Positions 50,133-59,362 of a stretch of DNA of 64,000 nucleotides are shown here, one piece after another. The notes under the pieces are model-generated. The model saw nothing but the letters and a program-made list of their open reading frames with translations, made no database searches and was not told the origin of the DNA. The stretch is from Pseudomonas putida (lineage in GTDB: Bacteria; Pseudomonadota; Gammaproteobacteria; Pseudomonadales; Pseudomonadaceae), in NCBI RefSeq assembly GCF_005080685.1, contig NZ_CP039371.1, forward strand, positions 6,386,001-6,450,000. Direction: 5' to 3'. Both the position numbers and the translations under genes were made by a program. Each line of letters begins with the position of its first letter. Position 1 is the first letter of the stretch.

Positions 50133-51557
50133 ATGTCCTCCGCTGCATCGTTCCGCGTCGAAAAAGATCTGCTTGGTACCCTTGAAGTTCCTGCCGATGC
50201 CTACTACGGCATCCAGACCCTGCGCGCTGCCAACAACTTCCGTCTCTCCGGTGTTCCACTGTCGCACTACCCCAAGCTGGTCGTGGCCCTGGCCATGGTC
50301 AAGCAGGCCGCTGCCGACGCCAACCGTGAACTGGGCCACCTGAGCGATGCCAAGCACACCGCCATCAGCGCGGCCTGCGGACGTCTGATCAAGGGCGACT
50401 TCCACGAACAGTTCGTGGTGGACATGATCCAGGGCGGTGCTGGTACTTCTACCAACATGAACGCCAACGAAGTCATCGCCAACGTCGCGCTGGAGGCCAT
50501 GGGCCACCAGAAGGGTGAGTACCAGTACCTGCACCCGAACAACGACGTGAACATGGCGCAGTCGACCAACGATGCCTACCCGACCGCCATCCGCCTGGGC
50601 CTGCTGCTGGGCCACGACGCCCTGCTGGCCAGCCTCGACAGCCTGATCCAGGCTTTCGCGGCCAAGGGCAAGGAATTCGACCACGTACTGAAGATGGGCC
50701 GCACCCAGCTGCAGGACGCCGTGCCGATGACCCTGGGCCAGGAATTCCGCGCCTTCGCCACCACCATGACCGAAGACCTGCAGCGCCTGCGCTCGCTGGC
50801 GCCGGAGCTGCTCACCGAGATCAACCTGGGCGGCACCGCCATCGGTACCGGCATCAACGCCGACCCGGGCTACCAGGCCCTGGCCGTGCAACGCCTGGCC
50901 ACCATCAGCGGCCAGCCGCTGGTACCGGCCGCCGACCTGATCGAAGCCACCTCCGACATGGGCGCCTTCGTGCTGTTCTCCGGCATGCTCAAGCGTACCG
51001 CGGTGAAGCTGTCGAAGATCTGCAACGACCTGCGCCTGCTGTCCAGCGGTCCACGCACCGGCATCAACGAGATCAACCTGCCGGCGCGCCAGCCGGGCAG
51101 CTCGATCATGCCAGGCAAGGTCAACCCGGTGATCCCGGAGGCCGTCAACCAGGTGGCCTTCGCCATCATGGGCAACGACCTGGCGCTGACCGTCGCCGCC
51201 GAAGGTGGCCAGCTGCAGTTGAACGTGATGGAGCCGCTGATCGCCTACAAGATCTTCGACTCGATCCGCCTGCTCCAGCGCGCCATGGACATGCTGCGCG
51301 AGCACTGCATCGTCGGCATCACCGCCAACGAACAGCGCTGCCGTGAGCTGGTCGAGCACTCGATCGGCCTGGTCACCGCGCTGAACCCGTACATCGGCTA
51401 CGAAAACGCCACCCGTATCGCCCGCGTCGCCCTGGAAACCGGCCGCGGCGTACTGGAACTGGTGCGTGAGGAAGGCCTGCTGGACGAAGCGATGCTCAAC
51501 GACATCCTGCGTCCGGAAAACATGATCGCTCCACGTCTGGTTCCGCTGAAGGCGTAA
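50133..51557 (+). CDS. aspA: aspartate ammonia-lyase
   Basis: 474 residues from ATG 50133 (MSSAASFRVEKDLLGTLEVP); ATGs at 50100 and 50121 are in frame but less likely. Converts L-aspartate to fumarate and ammonia. The fumarase/aspartase signature GSSIMPGKVNPVIPEAVNQV is at about residue 325; the N-lobe has GGAGTSTNMNANEVIAN, and the HPNNDVNMAQSTNDAYPTA substrate loop is present. Followed by a strong terminator. Confidence 0.95.
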   Translation: MSSAASFRVEKDLLGTLEVPADAYYGIQTLRAANNFRLSGVPLSHYPKLVVALAMVKQAAADANRELGHLSDAKHTAISAACGRLIKGDFHEQFVVDMIQGGAGTSTNMNANEVIANVALEAMGHQKGEYQYLHPNNDVNMAQSTNDAYPTAIRLGLLLGHDALLASLDSLIQAFAAKGKEFDHVLKMGRTQLQDAVPMTLGQEFRAFATTMTEDLQRLRSLAPELLTEINLGGTAIGTGINADPGYQALAVQRLATISGQPLVPAADLIEATSDMGAFVLFSGMLKRTAVKLSKICNDLRLLSSGPRTGINEINLPARQPGSSIMPGKVNPVIPEAVNQVAFAIMGNDLALTVAAEGGQLQLNVMEPLIAYKIFDSIRLLQRAMDMLREHCIVGITANEQRCRELVEHSIGLVTALNPYIGYENATRIARVALETGRGVLELVREEGLLDEAMLNDILRPENMIAPRLVPLKA

Positions 51558-51614
51558 ACCAGACCGCTGCAACCGTCTCACCAGGTCGAGGGACTAGACA
51601 CCTCTCAACCTTTC

Positions 51615-51648
51615 AAAGGCCCGAGCCCAAGCTCCGGGCCTTTTTTTT
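51615..51648 (+). terminator. rho-independent terminator after aspA
   Basis: AAAGGCCCG-N10-CGGGCCTTT (51615-51642) with eight T residues. 57 bp past the aspA stop. Confidence 0.9.
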
Positions 51649-51737
51649 GCCTGGCGCAATTCAAGGTTGGCACCCAGCCCCAGCTATCGGCACACAACTT
51701 GCTCCATAATGCTCCCAGCCCAACGGGACGACCGAGC

Positions 51738-52730
51738 ATGCTGCACAGCCACCTGACCACCCTCAACGCGGTTTCATTGATTCTCAACGTGTTCCGCGAG
51801 GAAGGCTGCGAGGCCGCGTCGCTGCTCGCCGGCAGCGGCATAGGCCCGGCAGAGCTGGGCCATGCCGATGCCCGCATCACCACCCAGCAGGAACTGCAGG
51901 TGTGCGCCAACGCCGTGGCCCGGCGCGAGGACATCGGCCTGGAACTGGGCCGGCGCATGCATGTGTCGTGCTATGGCATGCTCGGTTACGCGCTGCTCTC
52001 CAGTGCCACTTTGGGTGACGCCTTGCGCTTGGCGCTGCAATATCCGGCACTGCTGGGAACAGTCTTCAAGCTGCGCCTGATCGACGATGGTCAGCGCGTC
52101 TGGTTCAGCGCCAGCGAATCTCACGAAGCCCCGGCGCTGGCCGCCTTCAACGCCGAGTTCTGCCTGGTGTCGCTCAAGGTCATCTGCGACGACCTGCTGG
52201 GCCGCACCCTGCCGCTGCTCGGCGCACGCTTCGAGCACCCACGCCCGGGCTACCACGCCTTGTACGCCGGGGCCTTCCAATGCCCCCTGCGCTTCGCCGC
52301 CGAGGACAACGCCTTCGCCTTCGAACGGCGCTGGCTGGACATGCCGTTACCACTGGCCGACCCGATCACCCACCAGGCCATGAGCGAACGCTGCCGGCGC
52401 CTGAACCTGGAGTTCACCGGGCGCCAGGCCTGGCTGGGGCGGATTCGTCAGTTGTTGCTGCAGCAACTGGATTCGGCACCGGGTCTCGAAGGGCTGGCGC
52501 GGCAGATGAACTGCTCGTCGCGCACCTTGCGAAGGCATCTGCAGGCGCTGGGCAGCAGTTATCAACAGTTGCTCGATGAGCTGCGCTTTGAGCGGGCCAA
52601 GCAGTTGCTGGCCGACGAGCAGATACCGATCTACCGGATTGCCGAGACGCTGGGGTTCAGCGAGACGGCCAGTTTCCGGCATGCGTTTCAGCGTTGGAGT
52701 GGGGTGGCACCTAGTCATTTTCGCGGTTGA
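51738..52730 (+). CDS. AraC-family transcriptional regulator (OruR-like)
   Basis: 330 residues from ATG 51738 (MLHSHLTTLNAVSLILNVFR). N-terminal arabinose-binding-like module (residues 15-200, with SCYGMLGYALLSSATLGDAL), C-terminal AraC HTH pair (LEGLARQMNCSSRTLRRHLQ and IYRIAETLGFSETASFRHAF). The shape resembles OruR/ArgR-type regulators of amine catabolism. The acetylpolyamine/polyamine-binding gene pair begins 161 bp downstream and may be a target; inference from position only. Confidence 0.9.
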   Translation: MLHSHLTTLNAVSLILNVFREEGCEAASLLAGSGIGPAELGHADARITTQQELQVCANAVARREDIGLELGRRMHVSCYGMLGYALLSSATLGDALRLALQYPALLGTVFKLRLIDDGQRVWFSASESHEAPALAAFNAEFCLVSLKVICDDLLGRTLPLLGARFEHPRPGYHALYAGAFQCPLRFAAEDNAFAFERRWLDMPLPLADPITHQAMSERCRRLNLEFTGRQAWLGRIRQLLLQQLDSAPGLEGLARQMNCSSRTLRRHLQALGSSYQQLLDELRFERAKQLLADEQIPIYRIAETLGFSETASFRHAFQRWSGVAPSHFRG

Positions 52731-52890
52731 TCTGTTGTGGCCCTTTCGCGGCGGTTCAGCGCGAACTGGCCGGTACTGACCGGCCACCGATCTTGGCCAC
52801 ATCGATCCCCTTTTGGCCGTTCGTGTCGTTCTCCGTCCCCACCCCACCCGTGAAAATGGCCCTACGCCAGTCCCACCGGAGAACAACAAA

Positions 52891-53934
52891 ATGCTGACGA
52901 TCTATTCCGATGATCATCGCCTGCACCACGGCCGCTGCGAGCTGATCGACGGCAAGCTGATGCCCTGCTTCGAAATGCCTTCGCGCGCCGACCACGTGCT
53001 CGAGCGGGTCAACAAACGCAACCTCGGCCCGGTCGAGGGCCCGACCGACTTCGGGCGTGCGCCGCTGCAACGCATCCACGGCAACGACTACCTCGACTTC
53101 TTCGAAGGCGCCTGGGCGCGCTGGGCGGCCCTGGGCCAGGAAGGCGACCTGCTGCCCTTCACCTGGCCGGCGCGTACCCTGCGCCAGGTCAAGCCGACCG
53201 GCCTGCATGGCGAATTGGGCTACTACAGCTTCGATGCCGGCGCCCCAATCACCGCCGGCACCTGGCAGGCCGCCTACAGCGCCGCGCAGGTCGCCCTCAC
53301 CGCCCAGGCCGCCATCCAACAAGGCGCCCACGCAGCCTTCGCCCTGTGCCGGCCACCGGGGCACCACGCCGCCGCCGAGGTCATGGGCGGCTACTGCTAC
53401 CTGAACAACGCCGCCATCGCCGCCCAGGCCTTCCTCGACCAGGGCCGCGCCAAAGTGGCGATCCTCGATGTCGACTACCACCATGGCAACGGCACCCAGG
53501 ACATCTTCTACAGCCGCAACGATGTGTTCTTCGCCTCGATCCACGGCGACCCGCAGGCGGAATTCCCGTTCTTCCTCGGCTATGCCGACGAAACCGGCGA
53601 AGGCCCGGGCGAGGGTTGCAACATCAACTATCCGCTGCCCGCCGGCAGCGACTGGCAGGCCTGGAGCGCGGCCCTGGAAGACGCCTGCCAGCGCATCGCC
53701 GCTTACGATGCCGACGTGCTGGTGATATCGCTGGGCGTGGACACCTTCAAGGATGACCCGATCTCGCAGTTCAAGCTCGACAGCCCCGACTACCTGGAGA
53801 TGGGCAAGCGCATCGCCCAGCTCGGCAAACCGACCCTGTTCGTGATGGAAGGCGGCTACGCTGTTGAGGAAATCGGTATCAACGCGGTCAATGTGCTGGA
53901 AGGTTTCCAGCATGCCCAGCCAGGAGCCCGGTAA
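52891..53934 (+). CDS. aphA: acetylpolyamine amidohydrolase (histone deacetylase family)
   Basis: 347 residues from ATG 52891 ([20 protein letters not shown]) with GGAG upstream. Zn-dependent deacetylase fold: [20 protein letters not shown] contains the His-His pair, [15 protein letters not shown] the zinc-binding Asp/His, [13 protein letters not shown] and [11 protein letters not shown] complete the site. Removes acetyl groups from acetylated putrescine, cadaverine or spermidine. Its stop overlaps the PotF-like start by one base. Confidence 0.93.
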   Translation: MLTIYSDDHRLHHGRCELIDGKLMPCFEMPSRADHVLERVNKRNLGPVEGPTDFGRAPLQRIHGNDYLDFFEGAWARWAALGQEGDLLPFTWPARTLRQVKPTGLHGELGYYSFDAGAPITAGTWQAAYSAAQVALTAQAAIQQGAHAAFALCRPPGHHAAAEVMGGYCYLNNAAIAAQAFLDQGRAKVAILDVDYHHGNGTQDIFYSRNDVFFASIHGDPQAEFPFFLGYADETGEGPGEGCNINYPLPAGSDWQAWSAALEDACQRIAAYDADVLVISLGVDTFKDDPISQFKLDSPDYLEMGKRIAQLGKPTLFVMEGGYAVEEIGINAVNVLEGFQHAQPGAR

Positions 53935-55037
53935 TGGTTCGACTCAAGCGCCTGTTCGCCCCGCTCATCGCCACTGCCTTGGTCGCCGGCGCCCTGCCGG
54001 CCCAGGCCGAACAACGTACGTTGCGGGTCTACAACTGGTTCGACTACATCACCCCGCAGACCCTCACCGGCTTCCAGGCCGACAGCGGCGTGAAGCTGAT
54101 CTACGACATCTTCGACACCAATGAAGCGCTGGAGGCAAAGCTGCTGACCGGCAACTCCGGCTATGACGTGGTGGTGCCGTCCAACGTGTTCCTCGCCAAG
54201 CAGATCGAGGCGGGCGTGTTCCAGCCGCTGGACCGCAGCAAGCTGCCCAACTGGCAGCACCTGGACCCGGCCTTGATGAAGTTGATCGAAGCCAACGACC
54301 CCGGTAACAAGTTCGCCGTGCCCTACATGTACGGCACGGTGCTGATCGGCTTCAACCCGGACAAGGTCAAGGCGGCGCTCGGCGACCAGGCCCCGGTGGA
54401 CAGCTGGGATCTGATCTTCAAGGAAGAGAACATTGCCAAGCTCAAGCAATGTGGCGTGGCGCTGCTCGATTCGCCGTCGGAGATCCTGCCACTGGCGTTG
54501 CAGTACCTGGGCCTGCCGCCGAACAGCGACAAGCCGGCCGACTACAAGAAGGCCGAGGAACTGATGCTCAAGATCCGGCCGTACATCACCTACTTCCATT
54601 CCTCCAAATACATGGCCGACATCGCCAATGGCGATATCTGCGTGGCGGTGGGCTACAGCGGCAGCTTCTCGCAGGCCGCCAACCGTGCGCGCGATGCCAA
54701 GAACGGCGTGGTGGTGGACATGCGGTTGCCCAAGGAAGGTGCGCCGATCTGGTTCGACATGCTGGCGATTCCGAAGAACGCGGCCAACCCGGAGGATGCC
54801 CATGCGTTCATCAACTATCTGCTGCGACCGGAGGTGATCGCGCCGATCAGTGATTTCGTCGGTTATCCAAACCCGAACAAGGACGCCACCGACAGGGTCA
54901 GCCCGGCGATTCGCAACAACCCGAACCTGTACCCGACGGCCGAGGCGATGACCAAGCTGTATACCCTCAAGCCATTGGCGCGAGATGCCGAGCGGGCGCG
55001 GACCCGGGCCTGGACGCGGATCAAGTCCGGGACCTGA
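53934..55037 (+). CDS. polyamine-binding periplasmic protein (PotF-like)
   Basis: 367 residues from ATG 53934, one base overlapping the deacetylase stop (TAATG). Signal peptide through ALPAQAEQ. Bacterial solute-binding protein type 8: [20 protein letters not shown], the [20 protein letters not shown] motif, [13 protein letters not shown] and the C-terminal [20 protein letters not shown]. Binds putrescine or spermidine in the periplasm. No ABC permease genes are next to it, so it must serve a transporter elsewhere. Coupled to the deacetylase. Confidence 0.92.
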   Translation: MVRLKRLFAPLIATALVAGALPAQAEQRTLRVYNWFDYITPQTLTGFQADSGVKLIYDIFDTNEALEAKLLTGNSGYDVVVPSNVFLAKQIEAGVFQPLDRSKLPNWQHLDPALMKLIEANDPGNKFAVPYMYGTVLIGFNPDKVKAALGDQAPVDSWDLIFKEENIAKLKQCGVALLDSPSEILPLALQYLGLPPNSDKPADYKKAEELMLKIRPYITYFHSSKYMADIANGDICVAVGYSGSFSQAANRARDAKNGVVVDMRLPKEGAPIWFDMLAIPKNAANPEDAHAFINYLLRPEVIAPISDFVGYPNPNKDATDRVSPAIRNNPNLYPTAEAMTKLYTLKPLARDAERARTRAWTRIKSGT

Positions 55038-55349
55038 GTCGCGCCCTTCGCGGCGGTTCGCCACCCCGACAAGCCCGCCCCCACAGGTTGGTCGCTGCCT
55101 CAAGGTTGGCGATGATCCTGTGGGAGATCACCCAGCCCTTCTGCGCTGCGCTGTCGCGCAGAGAACTGTGGCCCCTGTGGGAGCGGGCTTGTCCCGCGAA
55201 TGGGGCGACGCGGTGGATGGCACCGGCTTCGCCGGTGTTCGCGGGACAAGCCCGCTCCCACAGATCTCTGCCAAATCAATGAGTTATGTTTTGTTCTATG
55301 AGAGCGGGCTTGTCGGGGCGCCGAACCGTCGCGAAGGGCCGCAAAGCGG
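55038..55349. repeat. REP cluster, several inverted copies
   Basis: A gene-free stretch of about 310 bp holding several REP elements: a diverged copy near 55041-55086, a clean inverted pair at 55175-55263 (GGAGCGGGCTTGTCCCGCG ... CGCGGGACAAGCCCGCTCC) around an inner CACCGGC-TTC-GCCGGTG hairpin, and another copy at 55300-55316. Densest REP array in the window. Lies between the convergent PotF-like and MocR genes. Confidence 0.85.
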
Positions 55350-55356
55350 CTCCCTC

Positions 55357-56886
55357 TCAGCGCCGCCAAGCCTTGCGCAAGCGCATCAACGCCTCGGCAA
55401 TCTCCCCTTCAGGCACCGCTGCAAACCCCAGCACCAATCCAGCACGCTTATCCACAGGCACCTCGCTGTCCGGCAACCAGTATCCACTCAATGGCGACAT
55501 TTCCACGCCCACCTCTTCTGCCCTGGCCACCAGCTCCTGCTCACGTGCAAAGTTATCCACATCCACCTTCACGTGCAGCCCTGCCGCCACCTCCGGCATC
55601 GGTCCAAGACCCGCCACGTCAAACGGCCACCCCGCCTTGAGCACGTTGCGCCGGCTCAACGCCGCCTTGCGCATGCGGCGGATATGCCGCTGGAAGTGCC
55701 CCTGGGCCATGAACTCGGCCATCACGCACTGGCTGCCGACCTCCGAATGTCGAACCGCCAGTGCCCTGCCCTGGCTGAACGCCTCCACCAGCCGCGGCGG
55801 CAGCACCAGGTAGCCCAGGCGCAGTGCCGGAAAGGCGATCTTGCCGAAGGTACCGACGTACAACACCCGCCCTCCCCGGTCCAACGCCGCCAGGGGTGAC
55901 AGCGGCGCACCGCTATAGCGGTACTCGCCATCGTAGTCGTCCTCGATGATCCAGCCATCGCCGCGCTCGGCCCAGGCCAGCAACTCCAGGCGCCGCGCCA
56001 GGCTCATGGTCACTCCGGTGGGGTATTGGTGCGCCGGCGTGACATAGGCCAGCCGACAATCGGCCACCTGCGCCAGGCGGCTGCAATCCATGCCGTCGTG
56101 GTCTACCGCTACGCCCACCACCTTGGCCCCGGCCACCGCGAAGGCGTGGCCGGCGGCTCGGTAACCCGGGTTTTCCACAGCCACCGCGTCACCAGGCTGC
56201 AACAGCAACTGTGCACAAAGGCTGATTGCCTGCTGCGCGCCACTGGTGATCACAATTTGTTCAGCCACGCACGACAAGCCCCGCGAACGACGCAAATAAG
56301 CGGCGATCAGTTCACGCAATACCGGCTCACCCGCCGGATCGCCGTAACCGAGTTGCGCAGGATCGGGATTGCGCCAGAAACCCGCCTGCAGCTTGGCCCA
56401 GACGTCGAACGGGAACAGATCGAACGCCGGAATTCCGACACGAAAAGCGCGGGGGGCCCCGCTTTTTGGAGGCGCCAAATGGTGTTTTTTCAGCCGCCGC
56501 AGCGGCTCGCTAGTACGTGCGCCGCTGGACAAATCACCAGTATTTTCTTGCTCAAATGTGGATAAACCTGTTGATAACCCCAGGGATAACCCTGTGGACA
56601 GTTGTGTGGATAGTTTTGGCAGGCGACTCACATAGGTGCCATCCCCTACCCGGCTTTCAATGTAGCCCTCGGCATACAACTGGTCATAGGCGCGCACCAC
56701 GCTGTTGCGCGACAACCCCAGCATGTTCGCCAGTTCACGGGTCGCCGGCAGTCGCGTCCCACTGCTCAAGCGCCCATCCAGAACCCGCGCTCGCAAGGCC
56801 TGGTAAAGCTGCTGGCTGAGGCGGCGTCGGCGGTCGAGAACGATCCCGGCAGGGTCGAATGGCAATACGAGGGGGCGTTCGCTCAT
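55357..56886 (-). CDS. MocR/PdxR-type GntR regulator with aminotransferase-like domain
   Basis: 509 residues from ATG 56886 (MSERPLVLPFDPAGIVLDRR). N-terminal GntR HTH (LSQQLYQALRARVLDGRLSS, LPATRELANMLGLSRNSVVR), a linker at residues 90-110 with repeats of L-S-T (LSTQLSTGLSLGLSTGLST), then a class I aminotransferase fold with AQLGYGDPAGEPVLRELIAA, YVTPAHQYPTGVTMSLARR, EDDYDGEYRY, and the PLP-Lys candidate GTFGKIAFPALRLGYLVLPP. Divergent from the PaiB-like gene, a common MocR arrangement. Ligand and target unknown. Confidence 0.93.
   Translation of the reverse strand: MSERPLVLPFDPAGIVLDRRRRLSQQLYQALRARVLDGRLSSGTRLPATRELANMLGLSRNSVVRAYDQLYAEGYIESRVGDGTYVSRLPKLSTQLSTGLSLGLSTGLSTFEQENTGDLSSGARTSEPLRRLKKHHLAPPKSGAPRAFRVGIPAFDLFPFDVWAKLQAGFWRNPDPAQLGYGDPAGEPVLRELIAAYLRRSRGLSCVAEQIVITSGAQQAISLCAQLLLQPGDAVAVENPGYRAAGHAFAVAGAKVVGVAVDHDGMDCSRLAQVADCRLAYVTPAHQYPTGVTMSLARRLELLAWAERGDGWIIEDDYDGEYRYSGAPLSPLAALDRGGRVLYVGTFGKIAFPALRLGYLVLPPRLVEAFSQGRALAVRHSEVGSQCVMAEFMAQGHFQRHIRRMRKAALSRRNVLKAGWPFDVAGLGPMPEVAAGLHVKVDVDNFAREQELVARAEEVGVEMSPLSGYWLPDSEVPVDKRAGLVLGFAAVPEGEIAEALMRLRKAWRR
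56565..56629. repeat. 12-bp tandem repeat inside the MocR linker, DnaA-box-like
   Basis: On the minus strand five successive 12-bp units end in or resemble TATCCACA (ACTATCCACA, CTGTCCACA, TTATCCCTG, TTATCAACA, TTATCCACA), encoding xLST repeats. The unit resembles the DnaA box TTATCCACA. Probably a small expansion of a linker codon repeat. Confidence 0.65.
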
Positions 56887-56889
56887 GGG

Positions 56890-56942
56890 ATTGGACCTGT
56901 CAAAACAGTCATAAATGGCTCTTAACCTGGACCAATAGCCTG
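56890..56942. promoter_or_regulatory. possible MocR operator: direct TGGACC repeats
   Basis: TTGGACC at 56890-56896 and CTGGACCAAT at 56936-56945 in the divergent MocR/PaiB-like gap. Two direct repeats about 46 bp apart fit the way MocR proteins bind, but no consensus was available. Confidence 0.35.
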
Positions 56943-56975
56943 CCTAGCATGGAGCCATTCGACAAGGAACTCCGC

Positions 56976-57605
56976 ATGTACAACAGCAAACCCCATCAGG
57001 AACACGACCTCGAGCGTTTGCACCAGCACATGCAGGGCACCCGCCTGGCCATGCTGGTCAGTCACGGCGAACACGGCCTGCTGGCCACGCACTTGCCCGT
57101 GCTGGTGGATACCCAGGAGGGCGAGTTCGGCACCGTCTACGCCCACCTGGCCCGGGCCAATCGCCAATGGCAGCACCTCGAGCGAGGCGCCGAAGCGCTG
57201 CTGGTGTTCCCAGGCGCAGACGCCTATGTCAGCCCCAGTTACTACCCAAGCAAGGCCGACAATCCCAAGGTAGTACCCACCTGGAACTATCTGGCGGTAC
57301 ACGCCTATGGCCCAGCGGAAGTTATCCACAGCCCGGAGTCGCTGCTGGAGATCGTCAGCCGCCTGACCGATCGTCATGAACAGGGCCGCGAGACGCCGTG
57401 GAAGGTTTCCGACGCTCCCCGCGACTACCTCGACGCAATGCTCCGCGCCATCGTCGGCGTCCGCCTGCCCATTGCCCGCCTGCAAGGTGCGCGAAAACTC
57501 AGCCAGAACCGCTCTGCCGAGGATATCGCCGGCGTGCGCGACGGCCTGGACGCCAGCCCCGACTATCTGGATAACCAACTTGCGGCGCAGATGCGCCGAC
57601 TCTGA
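56976..57605 (+). CDS. PaiB-like FMN-binding negative regulator
   Basis: 209 residues from ATG 56976 (MYNSKPHQEHDLERLHQHMQ) with AAGGA upstream. Family features: TRLAMLVSHGEHGLLATHLP and FGTVYAHLARANRQWQHLE, the split-barrel flavin-binding domain, followed by DAYVSPSYYPSKADNPKVVP, TWNYLAVHAYGP and GVRLPIARLQGARKLSQNRS near the end, all typical of the PaiB/FMN-binding group. Role likely linked to the divergent MocR gene and the two acetyltransferase genes that follow, 11 bp and 7 bp apart. Confidence 0.92.
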   Translation: MYNSKPHQEHDLERLHQHMQGTRLAMLVSHGEHGLLATHLPVLVDTQEGEFGTVYAHLARANRQWQHLERGAEALLVFPGADAYVSPSYYPSKADNPKVVPTWNYLAVHAYGPAEVIHSPESLLEIVSRLTDRHEQGRETPWKVSDAPRDYLDAMLRAIVGVRLPIARLQGARKLSQNRSAEDIAGVRDGLDASPDYLDNQLAAQMRRL

Positions 57606-57616
57606 AGGATAAGCCC

Positions 57617-58063
57617 ATGCCCAGCGTTACCCTGCGCCCCGTCACCGCTCAAGACCACGCCGCCTGGTTCGGCCTATGGCAGGGCTACCTGCGTTTCTAT
57701 GAAACCGAACTGGCCGATGACGTCAGCGCCAGCACCTGGCAGCGCCTGCTGGACCCGAACGAGCCTACCCATTCGGCCCTGGCCTGGGTCGATGGCAAGG
57801 CAGTCGGCATGGTCAACTGGATCTACCATCGTTCCAACTGGAGCATCGAGAATTCCTGCTACCTGCAGGACCTGTACGTGGACAGCACGCAGCGCGGCCT
57901 GGGCATCGGTCGCCAGCTGATCGAACATGTGTACGCCACGGCCAAGGCTGCCGGCTGCATCAAGGTGCACTGGCTGACCCACGAAACCAATGCCACCGCC
58001 ATCAGCCTGTACCAGCAGGTTGCCGAGCGCCCTGGCTTCATTCAATTCCGCAAAGGGTTGTAG
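57617..58063 (+). CDS. GNAT-family N-acetyltransferase
   Basis: 148 residues from ATG 57617 (MPSVTLRPVTAQDHAAWFGL) with GAAGGA upstream. Acetyl-CoA binding motif A is DLYVDSTQRGLGIGRQLIEH (residues 88-107), with YATAKAAGCIKVHWLTHETN following. The substrate is unknown. Downstream of the PaiB-like gene, a known combination in pai-type operons that acetylate amines. Confidence 0.92.
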   Translation: MPSVTLRPVTAQDHAAWFGLWQGYLRFYETELADDVSASTWQRLLDPNEPTHSALAWVDGKAVGMVNWIYHRSNWSIENSCYLQDLYVDSTQRGLGIGRQLIEHVYATAKAAGCIKVHWLTHETNATAISLYQQVAERPGFIQFRKGL

Positions 58064-58070
58064 GCCGATC

Positions 58071-58745
58071 ATGACTGACGCATTGCACTGGAAGCCCGCT
58101 ACGCCACCACTGGCGCAAACCCTTGAAGGCCGTTTCATACGCCTGGAAAAACTCGACCCTACAGGCCATGGCGATGACCTCTGGCAGGTACTTCAGGGTC
58201 CAGGCAGCGACCCGCGCCTGTGGGACTACCTGCCCTACGGCCCGTTTGCCGAGCGCAGTACGTTCGACCGTTGGCTGGAGGGCAACGCCGCCAGCCGCGA
58301 CCCGCTGTTCTATACCGTCATCGACCGTGCCAACGGCCAGGCCCAGGGCATCCTCAGCCTGCTGTCGATCGTGCCCGAACAGGGCCGCATCGAAATCGGC
58401 CACATCGCCTTTGGCGCCATCATGCAGCGCACGCCCAAGGGCACAGAAGCGATCTACCTGCTCGGCAAGTTGGGCTTCGAACTGGGCAACCGACGCCTGG
58501 AATGGAAGTGCAACAACGACAACGCCCGCTCCAAGCGTGCGGCCGAGCGCTTCGGCTTCGTCTACGAGGGCGTGTTCCGCAAGCACATGGTGGTCAAGGA
58601 CCATAACCGAGATACGGCCTGGTACTCGATTACCGATGAGGAGTGGCCACAGGTGGCAGCAGGGTTCGAGCGGTGGTTGAGTGAGGAGAACCAGCGGCCT
58701 GGGGGGCAAATCGACAAATTGGAACACTGCCGAGCCCAGCACTGA
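58071..58745 (+). CDS. GNAT-family N-acetyltransferase (RimJ/RimL-like)
   Basis: 224 residues from ATG 58071 (MTDALHWKPATPPLAQTLEG). RimJ/RimL-type arrangement: EGRFIRLEKLDPTGHGDDLW at the N-terminus, EIGHIAFGAIMQRTPKGTEA as motif A, WKCNNDNARSKRAAERFGFV as motif B, and VYEGVFRKHMVVKDHNRDTA. Usually acetylates protein N-termini or small amines. Seven bp after the other GNAT gene, so co-transcribed. Confidence 0.9.
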   Translation: MTDALHWKPATPPLAQTLEGRFIRLEKLDPTGHGDDLWQVLQGPGSDPRLWDYLPYGPFAERSTFDRWLEGNAASRDPLFYTVIDRANGQAQGILSLLSIVPEQGRIEIGHIAFGAIMQRTPKGTEAIYLLGKLGFELGNRRLEWKCNNDNARSKRAAERFGFVYEGVFRKHMVVKDHNRDTAWYSITDEEWPQVAAGFERWLSEENQRPGGQIDKLEHCRAQH

Positions 58746-58764
58746 AAAGCCAAGGTGCCTGCGT

Positions 58765-59043
58765 TCAAATCACCTGACGCTGGCGCCTCACTACACCCAT
58801 TTGCAGGCCAAAAGGGCGAAATACTGCGTTCAACGACTTGAGTGTCGGATTACCTTCACCCTGCTCGATCTGGATGAGCGTACGCAAAGACACTTTGCAC
58901 ATACGCGCGAACTGGGCCTGCTGCAGGTTCGCAACGGTCACCCGCAAATGCCGCACGGCCGCGCCCAGTTCGCAGGTGCCTTGAGCAATGGCCTGCTGTA
59001 CGTCATCAATGATCTGGGCACGTTGTTCCGGGGTCAGACTCAT
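58765..59043 (-). CDS. HipB-like XRE repressor of a putative two-gene TA module
   Basis: 92 residues from ATG 59043 (MSLTPEQRAQIIDDVQQAIA), chosen because ATGA at 59043-59040 overlaps the stop of the upstream gene. C-terminal XRE helix-turn-helix: QAQFARMCKVSLRTLIQIEQ then GEGNPTLKSLNAVFRPFGLQ, resembling the HipB family. An N-terminal coiled helix may bind the partner. Likely binds the palindromes upstream of the module. Antitoxin role inferred only. Confidence 0.8.
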   Translation of the reverse strand: MSLTPEQRAQIIDDVQQAIAQGTCELGAAVRHLRVTVANLQQAQFARMCKVSLRTLIQIEQGEGNPTLKSLNAVFRPFGLQMGVVRRQRQVI

Positions 59044-59303
59044 ATCAGTTGCCACTCTTTCATACGTTTCTCCAGATGCCGCAAAGCAATGGCCGGGTGA
59101 TCCATGACGGTCGCTGGTAAGCCGGATGCGCTAAGCAGATCGGGAAGTGCCAGCAATCGCGCCGCATCCTGACTCAGGCGCTCGAACGCAAGCTGCGGAT
59201 CGATCAAGTCCCCAAGGCTATTGCACGCCGCACGCCAGTCGATCTCGCCAGCACGTTCGATACCAGGGGCCCATTTGGTCGTCCGGGTAATGCCCTCTGC
59301 CAC
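59040..59303 (-). CDS. small protein of unknown function, partner of the XRE gene
   Basis: 87 residues from GTG 59303, the only clear start; it has a poor Shine-Dalgarno. No family is recognised. The sequence is mostly helical and charged (MAEGITRTTKWAPGIERAGE, then FERLSQDAARLLALPDLLSA and LRHLEKRMKEW). The gene is coupled to the XRE gene by a 4-base overlap and shares its promoter, so it could be a toxin, an adaptor or the remains of a longer toxin. It is not HipA-like. The reading frame could be spurious, but the overlap argues for a real gene. Confidence 0.55.
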   Translation of the reverse strand: MAEGITRTTKWAPGIERAGEIDWRAACNSLGDLIDPQLAFERLSQDAARLLALPDLLSASGLPATVMDHPAIALRHLEKRMKEWQLI

Positions 59304-59315
59304 CTTAACAGCCTA

Positions 59316-59345
59316 ATTTATGCATTTTAATGCATATTCGGGCAA
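59316..59345 (-). promoter_or_regulatory. putative promoter of the two-gene module
   Basis: On the minus strand TTGCCC (59345-59340), 18 bp, then ATAAAT (59321-59316). The palindrome 59321-59334 lies in the spacer. The start codon GTG 59303 would be only a few bases past the expected start site, giving a nearly leaderless mRNA. Confidence 0.4.
59321..59334. promoter_or_regulatory. palindromic operator 1
   Basis: TGCATTTTAATGCA, a perfect 6-bp inverted repeat with a 2-bp centre, between the presumed -35 and -10. A repressor bound here would block transcription; the downstream XRE protein is the natural candidate. Confidence 0.55.
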
Positions 59346-59362
59346 CTTTTCGACGTGGCACA

